Source of the DNA: Acidimicrobiia bacterium
GTDB taxonomy: Bacteria > Actinomycetota > Acidimicrobiia > IMCC26256 > JAOSJL01
NCBI GenBank assembly: GCA_027494115.1
Contig: JAOSJL010000001.1
Location: forward strand, 1 to 64,000
DNA: 64,000 nucleotides
Direction: 5' to 3'
Shown here one piece after another: positions 8,286-17,561 of the stretch (within the stretch, counting starts at the first letter, position 1; every line of letters starts with the position of its first letter). Both the position numbers and the translations under genes were made by a program. Below the pieces are notes generated by a model, which was not told the origin of the DNA, made no database searches, and was given only the letters and a program-made list of their open reading frames with translations.

Positions 8286-10114
8286 ATGAGTAGCCTAGAA
8301 GTGGTGAGCGTCGACTCCCCCGTCTCGTCGCCCGACGGCACCGTTCTTCCCGATCGCCTGACCCGGCGGGAGCGTCGCGCGCGAACGCCGCGGCGGCGGA
8401 CCACCACGTCGCGGCTCGCGCGCCCTCCGCTGGGGGATCCTGACGATCCTGGTTCTCGCCGCCGTCTTCGTGGGCATCGGGCTCACCGAGCGGCTCGTGT
8501 ACAGCGGGGCCGTGCTTCCCGGAGTGGAGATCGCCGGCGTGGAGGTCTCCGGGTCCAGCGAGGCCGACGCGGGGGATGCCGTCGACGCTGTCGCCGAAAC
8601 CCTCGAATCCGAGCCGATCACCGCACGAGCCGGAGAGGTGGAGCTCACCGTCGATCCGGCCGCTCTCGGGGTGCAGGTCGACGGTGTCACCGCGGTACGT
8701 ACCGCCCGCGAGGCGGGCCGTAGCGGAAATCCGATCGAACAGACCGTGGGAACGGTCCTACGGCGCTTCCGGACCGAAACCGTGCCTCTGGCCGTGACCT
8801 GGGACGACGCTGCTGTCGAGAAGACCCTCGACACGTGGGCGGCGGAGGCCGATGTACCACCCGTCGACGGAAACCTGGTTTTCGACAACGCGACAGTCAC
8901 AGAGGTCGCGCCCGTCGACGGACGCGTGATCGACCGTGAGGCGGCGCTGCCGATCCTGGAGAAGGCCCTCGCCGATCCGAACCGAACCGTCGTCGACCTT
9001 CCGGTCGTCACCTCCACGGCCGCCGTGACCGAAGCTGAGGTGGCGCGCGCTGCCGAGGAAGCGCGCGGCCTGCTCGCCGAGGGGGTGACCGTCACGGCCG
9101 ACAACGCGTCGTTCCCGATCCCTCCCGACGTTCTCGGGCGGACTCTCGAGACACGTATCGAGGGTGAGCAACTCCTCCTGGCTGTCAATCCGTACGCGCT
9201 GTATGCCGCGCTCGGGCCGGGCGTCGTGTTCATCGAAACCAAGCCCGTCGACGCCCGTTTCGGAAGTTCACCCCAACGCCACGGTGTCGGTGATCCCGTC
9301 CACCACCGGGCGCACCATCGATCTGGCCGAGGTGTCGCAGGGGATCCTCAGCGGCCAGCGGGTCGTACCTGCCAGCTTCACCGAGAAGCAGCCCGAACAC
9401 GACACGGCGTGGGCCGAGAAGCTGAACATCACGGAGCGGATCTCGACCTTCACGACCGAACACCCGTGCTGCGCATCGCGGGTGTCGAACATCCACCGTG
9501 CGGCCGACATCCTCCAGAACCAGATCATCGAGCCGGGCGAGGTGTTCTCACTCAACGAGCGGCTCGGACCTCGTACCGTCGAACGCGGCTTTGTGGAAGC
9601 GGGCGCCATCGCGGAGGGCAACAAGTTCGTCGACGACGTCGGCGGTGGCGTGAGCCAGATCGCCACGACCCTCTACAACACCATGTTCTTCGCCGGGCTC
9701 GAGGATGTGTCGCACACACCCCACTCGCTCTACATCTCGCGCTACCCGATGGGGCGCGAAGCGACCGTCAACTACCCGAACCTCGACCTCCAATTCCGGA
9801 ACGATTCGAACTCCGGAGTGCTGATCCGCGCCGCCTACACCGACACGTCGATCACCTTCGCCTTCTACAGCAGCTCGGAAGGCCGGGTCGTGACGAGCAC
9901 GGAACCGACCGTCACCGCGAGATATCCGGCCGGAGCCGAGACGATCAAGACGCCGTTCCTCCCGAAGGGCACGACGAAGTCGGAAGACGGCTACGACGGC
10001 TTCTCCGTCGTCTACTCCCGCACGGTCGAGCGCCCCGGCCAGGAACCGGCACGCCGAGAATGGACCTGGCGCTATGACACCCTCGACGCCAAGACCTACG
10101 TCGGCACCGGGTAG
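8286..10114 (+). CDS. VanW-family membrane-anchored protein (two frameshifts)
   Basis: Reconstructed protein of about 608 aa: a basic cytoplasmic tail (RRERRARTPRRR), one membrane helix (WGILTILVLAAVFVGIGL, about 8431-8487), an extracellular peptidoglycan-binding-like repeat region, then the VanW domain containing EPGEVFSLNERLG and VGGGVSQIATTLYN. VanW/YoaR proteins act at the cell wall; their reaction is not settled. As written the frame changes twice: somewhere in 8395-8432 before the membrane helix, and at about 9261 where one extra G in TTCGGAAG separates DARF from EVHPNATV. The real start could also be GTG at 8301 or 8304. I treat it as one gene broken by sequence errors. Confidence 0.8.
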
Positions 10115-10161
10115 CGGCTGAGCAACCGGGAGGCGTGTCCGGGCAGTCGTCGTCCCGGAAG

Positions 10162-12564
10162 CTAGGTCTCGCCGCCACCGAGAGCCCAGCGGTTGTGGGT
10201 CAGCCTCCAGAACATCTCCAGTGCGAGCGCGCCCCCGGCGGCGATGAGCAGCGATTCGAAGAGAACGGACCACGACGGAAGCTCGAGTTCGAAGAAGTCG
10301 GCGGTCATGGGAATGACGAAAGCTCCCACCATCATCACGACCATGCCCGCGATCAATGCGATACGTAGCGGCGTCATGGGCCGCGCCAGCAGGATGAGAA
10401 CCCAGATGCCCAGGACGAGCAGCGTGAGCGTCGCCGTCGTGCGTGCCTCCGCCAGCGAAACGTCCTGAGGCGCGCCGCAGCGTAGGAGCCGAAGGTGGCC
10501 GCGGCGGCGACGAAGCCGGCGGGGGCCGCGAAACGCAGAACGCGCGGCACGAAACCCGGGACGTACCGTCGTTTGTTGGGCGCCATCGCCAGGAAGAACC
10601 CGGGGATTCCGATGGTCAGGCTCGACACGATCGTCAGGTGGCGTGGCAGGAACGGGAACGGCCAGAGGAACACGCCACTGAGGATCGCGATGAGCATGAC
10701 GTACACGGTCTTCGTGATGAACAGGTTGGCGACTCGCTCGATGTTCCCGATCACCCGTCGCCCCTCGGCGACAACGCCCGGCATCGTGGCGAAGCGGCCG
10801 TCGAGCAGGACGAGTTGCGCGACCGCACGCGTGGCGGGCGCACCCGAGCCCATGGCGATCCCGATGTCGGCGTCCTTCAATGCGAGGGCGTCGTTCACTC
10901 CGTCGCCGGTCATCGCCACGACGTGACCACGCGACTGGAGCGCTCCCACCATGGCGCGCTTCTGGTGGGGGAGTGACCCGGCCGAACACGGATCTGTCGT
11001 CGAGTGTGTCCGCTAGAGCCTCGGTGTCGTCCTCATCGAGGTCCCGAGCGTCGACGGGCCTGTTGGAATCAGGAACGCCGACCCTGTGGGCGACCGCACC
11101 CACCGTGCGCGGATTGTCACCCGAGATGACCTTGACCGACACGTTCTGATCGGCGAAGTAGCTCAGTGTCTCGGCGGCGTCGGGTCGGACCTTCTCGTCG
11201 AGAACGACCAGCGCAGCGGGGCGAAGGCCGCCGGGGAGCTCGTCGTCGGCGGGCGGTGCGTCGCCCCGCGCGAGGAGAAGGACGCGCCCGCCCTTGTCGG
11301 CAGCGCGGTTCGCCCGCTCGCGGGCAGGATCCTCGTCTTGTCCCGCGAGCACCATCTCGGGTGCTCCGAGAACCCAGGTGCCGTGGTCGGCAAAGGCGGT
11401 GGCGCTCCACTTGCGGGCCGACGAGAACGGCACTCGAGCGGACACGTCCCAATCCGACGGGGCGTCGAACTCGGCAGCCACGGCGGCCAGTGTCGGGTTG
11501 GCGTCCGGTTCGTCGCCCAGCGCCCCCAAGGCGTCGCGGGCCAGGGCCGCGTCCGTTCCCTCGAACACCTCGAGCCGTTCGAAGGCGATGATCCCCTCGG
11601 TCAGCGTGCCGGTCTTGTCGACACAGACGACGTCCACGCGGGCAAGCCCTTCCACGGCGGGCATCTCCTGCACGAGCACGTTGCGGCGCCCGAGCGTGAT
11701 GACCGAGACGGCGAACGCGATGCTCGTGAGCAGAACCAGCCCTTCCGGGACCATGCCGACCACACCTGCGACCGTTCCCGCCAGCGCCTCTTTCACGGAC
11801 TCATGGGAGTTCAGCTGGCTGAGCAGCAACAGCGCTGCGGTGGGCACGATGGCCCATGTCACGTATCGCAGGATGAGATTGATCCCGTCCTGGAGCTCGG
11901 AGCGCACGAGCGTGAAACGTCGGGCCTCGGTGGCGAGCTTGCGGGCGTAGGCCTCCGCCCCGATGCGTGACGCCCGGACGCGGCCCGTGCCCGCCACCGC
12001 GATGCTCCCCGACAGCACCTCGTCACCGGCCCGCTTGGTGACCGGGTCCGATTCGCCGGTCAGGAGCGACTCGTCGATCTCCAGGCCCTCGGCAGACAGC
12101 ACATCACCGTCGGCCACGATCTGGTCGCCGACACGCACGTCGAGAACGTCGTCGAGAACGATGGCCTCGGTGGGGTACTCCGAGAGTTCGCCGTCTCGCA
12201 CGATCCTCGCCAAAGGAGCGTTCAGAACGGCAAGGCGGTCGAGCGTGCGCTTCGCCCGTGTCTCCTGCACGATCCCGATCAACGCATTGGCCACGAGCAC
12301 GATACCGAAGAGGCCGTCCTTGTAGGACCCGACGATCAGGATCACCACCAGCATCGTGCCGAGAATCGCGTTGAACCTGGTGAGGACGTTCGCACGGACG
12401 ATCTGGCCGAACGTCCGGCTCGTGCGCTCCCCCTCGTCGTTCACGAGCCCGTGAGCGACTCGATCAGCGACCTCGGCGGCCGTCAGACCGTCATGGGGAC
12501 CCGGTGAGCGACGTGCGGTTTCAGTCGCGGGACGTGGGTCGTCGGCCACGTCGCTGCGATCCAT
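10162..12564 (-). CDS. CtpE-like P-type cation ATPase (two compensating frameshifts)
   Basis: P-type ATPase of about 800 aa that would move a cation, probably Ca2+, across the membrane. Signatures are LLTGESDPV in the actuator domain, MVPEGLV in the fourth membrane segment, the phosphorylation site DKTGTLT and the hinge [21 protein letters not shown] without PEGLP and the short C-terminal region match the mycobacterial CtpE group, implicated in calcium uptake. The reading frame moves at about 10970 (five G where four are needed) and moves back near 10460. The stretch between, carrying the hinge and several membrane helices, reads in the second frame. Divergent from the GNAT fusion gene. Confidence 0.85.
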   Translation of the reverse strand: MDRSDVADDPRPATETARRSPGPHDGLTAAEVADRVAHGLVNDEGERTSRTFGQIVRANVLTRFNAILGTMLVVILIVGSYKDGLFGIVLVANALIGIVQETRAKRTLDRLAVLNAPLARIVRDGELSEYPTEAIVLDDVLDVRVGDQIVADGDVLSAEGLEIDESLLTGESDPVTKRAGDEVLSGSIAVAGTGRVRASRIGAEAYARKLATEARRFTLVRSELQDGINLILRYVTWAIVPTAALLLLSQLNSHESVKEALAGTVAGVVGMVPEGLVLLTSIAFAVSVITLGRRNVLVQEMPAVEGLARVDVVCVDKTGTLTEGIIAFERLEVFEGTDAALARDALGALGDEPDANPTLAAVAAEFDAPSDWDVSARVPFSSARKWSATAFADHGTWVLGAPEMVLAGQDEDPARERANRAADKGGRVLLLARGDAPPADDELPGGLRPAALVVLDEKVRPDAAETLSYFADQNVSVKVISGDNPRTVGAVAHRVGVPDSNRPVDARDLDEDDTEALADTLDDRSVFGRVTPPPEARHGGSAPVAWSRRGDDRRRSERRPRIEGRRHRDRHGLGCARHACGRATRPARRPLRHDAGRCRRGATGDREHRASRQPVHHEDRVRHAHRDPQWRVPLAVPVPATPPDDRVEPDHRNPRVLPGDGAQQTTVRPGFRAARSAFRGPRRLRRRRGHLRLLRCGAPQDVSLAEARTTATLTLLVLGIWVLILLARPMTPLRIALIAGMVVMMVGAFVIPMTADFFELELPSWSVLFESLLIAAGGALALEMFWRLTHNRWALGGGET

Positions 12565-12651
12565 GAACGGACGCTAGCCCGCGGCTCCGGTGTCGGCGCG
12601 GCGCACACCGCGGTGGGACGCGGTGCGGAACAGACGCGGGATACTGGCCCG

Positions 12652-14913
12652 ATGTCCGGCTATCCCGCGCAGTGGGAATCCGATGTCGTACTGACCGACG
12701 GCCGGACCGTTCATATTCGGCCGATTCGACGTGAGGACGCCGACGGGTTGTACGACCTCTGGTCTCGCCTGTCCGAGAAATCCATCTACCTGCGGTTCTT
12801 CTCGCCGGTGCCGCGCCCGTCGGAGCGGCAGCTCGAGATGCTCGCCACCGTGGACTACGTGGACCGGATGGCTCTCGTGGCCGAGCTCGGAGACGAGCTC
12901 CTGGGTGTGGCGCGCTACGACCGCCGGGTCAACGTCGTCGACGCCGAGGTCGCCTTCGTGGTCGCCGACGCACACCAGGGCCGGGGAATCGGTACCGCAC
13001 TCCTCGAACACCTCGCCGCGGCGGGACGAGCCGCGGGTGTTCACCGCTTCGTCGCGGAGACGTTGCCGGAAAACCGACGCATGCTCGGTGTGTTCCGCGA
13101 CGCGGGCTGGAAGGTCGAGAGCGAGTTCGGTCAAGGCGTCGTCGCCGTCTCGTTCCCGATCGAGCCGACGGAAGAATCCCGTGCCGTGTCGGAAGCCCGA
13201 GAGCAGGTGGCGGAGGTCGAGTCCGTGCGCCGACTGCTCCAGCCGCGTTCGGTCGCCGTCATCTCCTCGGGCGAGACAGGTGTGATCGGCCGACAGGTCC
13301 TCCGCTGTGTTCTGGCAGCGGGTTTCGCGGGGCCCGTGTACCCGGTGGAGTCGAGCCCGGCGCCGGGCGACCGGCGGCCCTACATGACGATCCTGCACGT
13401 CCCCGAGCGCGTCGACCTCGCCGTCGTGGCCGTCGACCCGGCAACGCTCTACCCCCTCGTCGAGGACTGCGCCCGCATGGGCGTCGGGGCGCTCATGGTC
13501 GTCACCGAGGACCTCCCGGCACCGTCACCGGCGGACTCCCCGACCCGGACCGGCTCCGTTCGGGAGCTCGTCGGTTTCGCCCGCCGTAACGGCATGCGCC
13601 TCATCGGCCCCGGAGCCCGGGGCCTGCTCAACACCGATCCTGCCGTTCGCCTCAACGCCACCCTCGACGCGCGGGTCCGCCACCCCGGCGGCGTCTCACT
13701 GGCGACTCAGGAGGGCGGTGTGGCGACGCAGGAACTGCGGGGCGATGGGGAAGCCGGTCACCGTTTCCACGAGTTGGGCGTCAGGAACTGGGTGGCTCTC
13801 GGCTCGAAAGCCGACGTGTCGGGTAACGACCTGCTCAGCTACTGGGAATCCGACAACGAGACGTCGGCGATCGCTCTGTCCCTGGCGTCGTTCGGGAACC
13901 CACGGCATTTCGTACGCACAGTCCGCCGCGTCGCACGCACGAAACCTGTCGTTGCCGCATACCCCGAGCATGGGCCCGACGACACCATCCTTCTCGCGCA
14001 GCTGGGTGTCATCCGGGTCGACAACTGCGACGAACTGATCGACGCCGTCATGCGCGTTCAGGGCACAGGGGACGAGCGGCGCTCCCACTTGTCGTCGGCC
14101 TCGGACGATCCGATCGCCGGGCGGATCGCCGAGTACCGGTCGTGGCGCGCCCGACCGGCCGGAGACAGCCCGTTGCTCGACGAGTTGGATCTCTCCGTCG
14201 TCCAGGACCTGGCGACCTCCTTCCTCGATCGCAACGACGAGGGTGGCCCGCTCTCGCCCGAGCAGGCCATGCAGGTGTGTCGTGCCATCGGTGTCTCCAC
14301 GCTGAAGACCCGACGTGTCGTGACCGCCGACGAGGCCGTGGCCGTCGCAGCCGACGTCGGCTACCCGGTGGCGATGAAGGCGGCGTCCGAGACACTCGAC
14401 TACCGGGACCGGACCGCGTGGCTCCATCTCGACCTGCGCGACGACGTCGCCGTCCGCGAAGCGTTCGACGCCCTGGACGAGTCACTCGGTGACGAGATGG
14501 GAGGGGCATTGCTGCAGCCGATGGCGGCATCGGGTGTTCCGACGGCGGTTGTCGCGCGCCGCGATGAACGCTTCGACGCCGTTCTGACCCTGCACGGTGG
14601 GACGGGCGGGCGTCACGGCACGGGCCCGCGGGTCCCGCACGTCCTCCCTCTCTCCGATACGGAGGCGATTCACCTGGTCGAAGCCGCGGCTCCCACGGTC
14701 TTCGGCGCAGACGCCACACCGCCCGGCGCCGACCAGGCGCTCGCTGAGGTGCTGCTGCGTGTGGCGCACGTCACCGCGGAGTGCCCGGAGGTCGTCGAAC
14801 TGGCGCTCGATCCACTGGTCCTGACACCCGACGGTGCCCAGGCGCTGGACGTGAAGGTCCGTGTCGCATCGGCAAGATCCGGTCCTCCGCCGGAGGTACG
14901 CCATCTCGCCTGA
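12652..14913 (+). CDS. GNAT acetyltransferase fused to NDP-forming acyl-CoA synthetase
   Basis: About 753 aa. Residues 1-165 form a GNAT domain (HIRPIRREDADGL at the start, acetyl-CoA loop HQGRGIGTALLEHL). The rest is a CoA-binding and ATP-grasp region of NDP-forming acetyl-CoA synthetase type (LLQPRSVAVIS, GVSLATQEGG, GYPVAMKAAS). This architecture belongs to the Pat/PatZ protein lysine acetyltransferases, but here the GNAT domain is N-terminal, opposite to E. coli PatZ. The ATG at 12652 matches the conserved YPAQWE beginning. No cyclic-nucleotide domain is present. The likely role is acetylation of metabolic enzymes such as acetyl-CoA synthetase. This is inferred, not shown. Confidence 0.85.
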   Translation: MSGYPAQWESDVVLTDGRTVHIRPIRREDADGLYDLWSRLSEKSIYLRFFSPVPRPSERQLEMLATVDYVDRMALVAELGDELLGVARYDRRVNVVDAEVAFVVADAHQGRGIGTALLEHLAAAGRAAGVHRFVAETLPENRRMLGVFRDAGWKVESEFGQGVVAVSFPIEPTEESRAVSEAREQVAEVESVRRLLQPRSVAVISSGETGVIGRQVLRCVLAAGFAGPVYPVESSPAPGDRRPYMTILHVPERVDLAVVAVDPATLYPLVEDCARMGVGALMVVTEDLPAPSPADSPTRTGSVRELVGFARRNGMRLIGPGARGLLNTDPAVRLNATLDARVRHPGGVSLATQEGGVATQELRGDGEAGHRFHELGVRNWVALGSKADVSGNDLLSYWESDNETSAIALSLASFGNPRHFVRTVRRVARTKPVVAAYPEHGPDDTILLAQLGVIRVDNCDELIDAVMRVQGTGDERRSHLSSASDDPIAGRIAEYRSWRARPAGDSPLLDELDLSVVQDLATSFLDRNDEGGPLSPEQAMQVCRAIGVSTLKTRRVVTADEAVAVAADVGYPVAMKAASETLDYRDRTAWLHLDLRDDVAVREAFDALDESLGDEMGGALLQPMAASGVPTAVVARRDERFDAVLTLHGGTGGRHGTGPRVPHVLPLSDTEAIHLVEAAAPTVFGADATPPGADQALAEVLLRVAHVTAECPEVVELALDPLVLTPDGAQALDVKVRVASARSGPPPEVRHLA

Positions 14914-14945
14914 GAATCCGGGATCGACGCGACGAAGCCGCGAGC

Positions 14946-16211
14946 CTACGAAACGACGTCTCCCGCTGCGCTGCTCAGAGGCACCAACTCGATCTCGCCG
15001 GTGTCGTCGTCCTCGCGGACCGAAAAGCCTCCCAGTCGCGCGAGCTCCTCTCGGCCCTCCTCGGGACCCGTCGCGAGCAGTTCGTCACCCGCCATGAGCC
15101 GATAGGGCGGACGCGGTTGATACACGTAGCGGCCCGCCCGCCACACGGCGAGGACGTAGCAGCCTGTTTCCATCTCGATGCTCGCCTCACGTAGCGAGAC
15201 ACCGTCGAGCGCCGAATCCGCCGAGACGGGCACGCGCACGATCACCTCGTCGCTCTCCGCCAGAGCGACCGCGAGAACCGGGTGGAGTTCCTCGCCGCGC
15301 TCGACGAGCCACACCATCTGCTGGGCGGCATCACCGAGCGATTCCGCCGCCTGGCCCAGGTGCAACAGGCCGCGCAACGGTGACGGATCCAGCTGATCCG
15401 CCGCCGCACGCAGCACCCAGACCTCGAGCCGTTCCTTCATCTCGTCGAGATGGTCCTCGAGGCGCACGACCTCGGCGGCGAGCCCCTGATCAGCGAAGAG
15501 CAACGCGGAGTACGCGAGGCCCGTGCTCACCTCCGACAGATTCTTCATCTCCACGATGGCATCGACCGCGCGGTCGAGGTCGGACACCGCGGTCTCCTCG
15601 TCCGGGCTCGGAGGTTTCCACTCGGGCGCACCGGCCATCCGGCGCAGCTCGTCGACTCCCGCCGCGGCACCCTGGAGGATCACGACATCGTCGGCCACGA
15701 GTGCGGCGTCACCGTCGGGGTCGATCACCCAGTCCTTGCCCCGCCGGATCCCGACGACCCGCATTCCCACCTCGGTGGGCAGCTCGAGATCAGCCAGGGT
15801 GCATCCCGACATGGCGGAATCCTCACGCACCCTCACGCGGTGGGACACCTCTTCGGCGTCAGCGAGATCGGCCACGAGAGACCTCGGGATCCCGAGACGC
15901 CGCGTGACGATGCGGGCGATGTCGACCGCGGCGTTGCCCATTCGTTCGATCGCCGAAACGATCTGCAACACACCCGACATGCCTTCCGCTTCGCGGGGCG
16001 ATCGGGCCGCGAGGACGCAGACCTCACGCATGTCGTGGACGGTGTCGGTGAGCCGCTCTTCGAGCTCGTCGACCTCCCTCGCCATGCGTTCGTCGTTGAA
16101 GAAGATCGCCGCGTACGCCAGGTCGACCATGAGCTCGGAGGTGTCCTTCGCCTCCGAGAGCATCGCCTTGAGGTTTCGCGGTCGTTCGTCGTCGTTCCGG
16201 TTACCTGTCAC
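14946..16211 (-). CDS. Tandem PhoU-like/TrkA-C transport regulator
   Basis: Soluble 421-aa protein with an internal duplication. Each half has a helical PhoU-like bundle (about 10-110 and 210-300) followed by an RCK_C/TrkA-C ligand-binding domain (about 120-195 and 315-400, with VRVREDSAMSG and VRVPVSADSALDG beginning equivalent positions). TrkA-C domains sense ligands and gate ion transport. Its GTG start overlaps the stop of the upstream SLC41-type transporter by four bases, so the two products are probably made together and interact. No membrane segment is visible. The transported ion is inferred from the neighbour only. Confidence 0.8.
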   Translation of the reverse strand: MTGNRNDDERPRNLKAMLSEAKDTSELMVDLAYAAIFFNDERMAREVDELEERLTDTVHDMREVCVLAARSPREAEGMSGVLQIVSAIERMGNAAVDIARIVTRRLGIPRSLVADLADAEEVSHRVRVREDSAMSGCTLADLELPTEVGMRVVGIRRGKDWVIDPDGDAALVADDVVILQGAAAGVDELRRMAGAPEWKPPSPDEETAVSDLDRAVDAIVEMKNLSEVSTGLAYSALLFADQGLAAEVVRLEDHLDEMKERLEVWVLRAAADQLDPSPLRGLLHLGQAAESLGDAAQQMVWLVERGEELHPVLAVALAESDEVIVRVPVSADSALDGVSLREASIEMETGCYVLAVWRAGRYVYQPRPPYRLMAGDELLATGPEEGREELARLGGFSVREDDDTGEIELVPLSSAAGDVVS

Positions 16212-17440
16212 GTCAGCCCCAAACTAGCGACAACAAGAATAAGCGCCACAGCGCCGAACAGGTCCGAGAAAGCCGTCACCACGGGAATCCCGTAGTTGTC
16301 GGGATCGGCACCGAGCCGGTAGGCGGTCGTGGCGGCGAAGAACGCGAGGCCGACGCCCAGCACGGTGGCCAGGAGACCTGCGACGAGCGCCACGACGACG
16401 ACATCGATGGGCCCGGGGCTTCCCAGCCCGGTGACCGCAGCGATGAGGTCGGCGGCGACTCCCAGGACGGCGAACATCGGTGCAGCCAGTGAGAACACGA
16501 GCACGACGTCGGCCGCCACCGGCCGCAGCGAGAAGCGGGTGGGTTCGATGAGTCCGAGATGGAGCTTGCTCGAGATACGGGCCGTGAGGATGCTCGACAG
16601 TGAACCCACGAGGGCGAGCATCGGCGGGATCAGGATCAGAAGCGCCGGATAGTCGATGAACGGCTGCAGTTGTGACTGCACGACGACACCGGCGACCAGG
16701 CTGATGGCCCCGGCCACGATGATCACCGGCAGCGATTGGCGGATGATGGCCCGGACCATCGGGAGCCGCGTCCGTAGTCCGTACACGAGCGTCACGAGCG
16801 CCCCGATCCCGGCGACGGCGAGGACGAACGGCGTCACGCCGTCCACCCCGACCAGGAATGACGCCAGCAGGAGGCTCGGGAGCGTGAGAACGTCGCCGGC
16901 GGCGGTCACGATCGGTGCCTCGACATTGTCGGGGTCCCATTCCCGGCGAACACTCATCTCGGCGACGCCGACGGTGACCCCCACGAGGATCACCGACGGC
17001 AGGAGCCCGCCGATGACCGAGATGACGATGAAGTCGCCCACCGAGATGGCGTCGGTCACACCGAACGCCTCGGCGACCGCCTTGGCAATGAAGGCCAGGA
17101 CGAGCGAGAGCGACACCGAGAGGACGAGTGCCGCCACGATGTTCTGACCGACGAGAGTGTCGGAGCGTCGCGAGACCCGAAACGTTCCGGTGTGAATGGA
17201 GGTACCCAACCGGCTACCCAGAGCCCCGAAGACGTTGCCCCGCATCCCGACTGCTGCCGGAACGAGGATCAGGAGCCCGGGGAGTTCCTCGAGGGTCCCG
17301 GTCATGGACCCGAGGATCAGTCCTGCGAGAAGCCCCGCTGCCGTGGAGAGCGAGAGCGCGACGAACCCCGCCCGGGTCCCCGACGGGTCCGAGCGGACGA
17401 GCGCGACGGTGCGCGCAACGACACGGGCGGGACTGCGCAT
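16208..17440 (-). CDS. SLC41/MgtE-type divalent cation transporter
   Basis: Integral membrane protein of 410 aa consisting of two SLC41A/MgtE membrane repeats without the cytoplasmic CBS or N domains of classical MgtE. Each repeat has the pore-type helix (PAAVGMRGNVFGALGSRLG, and PPMLALVGSLSS in the second) and the paired DPDN signature (DPDNVEAPIVTAAGD and DPDNYGIPVVTAFSD). It is likely to transport Mg2+ or a related divalent cation. In place of intrinsic CBS regulation it has the PhoU/TrkA-C protein encoded immediately downstream with a GTGA overlap. No riboswitch was recognised in the 121 bp upstream. Confidence 0.85.
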   Translation of the reverse strand: MRSPARVVARTVALVRSDPSGTRAGFVALSLSTAAGLLAGLILGSMTGTLEELPGLLILVPAAVGMRGNVFGALGSRLGTSIHTGTFRVSRRSDTLVGQNIVAALVLSVSLSLVLAFIAKAVAEAFGVTDAISVGDFIVISVIGGLLPSVILVGVTVGVAEMSVRREWDPDNVEAPIVTAAGDVLTLPSLLLASFLVGVDGVTPFVLAVAGIGALVTLVYGLRTRLPMVRAIIRQSLPVIIVAGAISLVAGVVVQSQLQPFIDYPALLILIPPMLALVGSLSSILTARISSKLHLGLIEPTRFSLRPVAADVVLVFSLAAPMFAVLGVAADLIAAVTGLGSPGPIDVVVVALVAGLLATVLGVGLAFFAATTAYRLGADPDNYGIPVVTAFSDLFGAVALILVVASLGLT

Positions 17441-17561
17441 GACGGTCTCGGTGGTTGGGCCACGACTCCCCCGGTTCCGGACAGTGCGCCTTCAGAGTAC
17501 CCGCGTGCAGCACACGCACTGTCGACCGCCGGTGTCATCCACAGAGGCTGAAGGCCAGCGC

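Noticed and set aside
17441..17561. Mg2+ riboswitch (M-box or ykoK) before the SLC41 transporter
   Set aside because: The 121 bp upstream show no recognised M-box core; only ordinary GC-rich sequence was seen.
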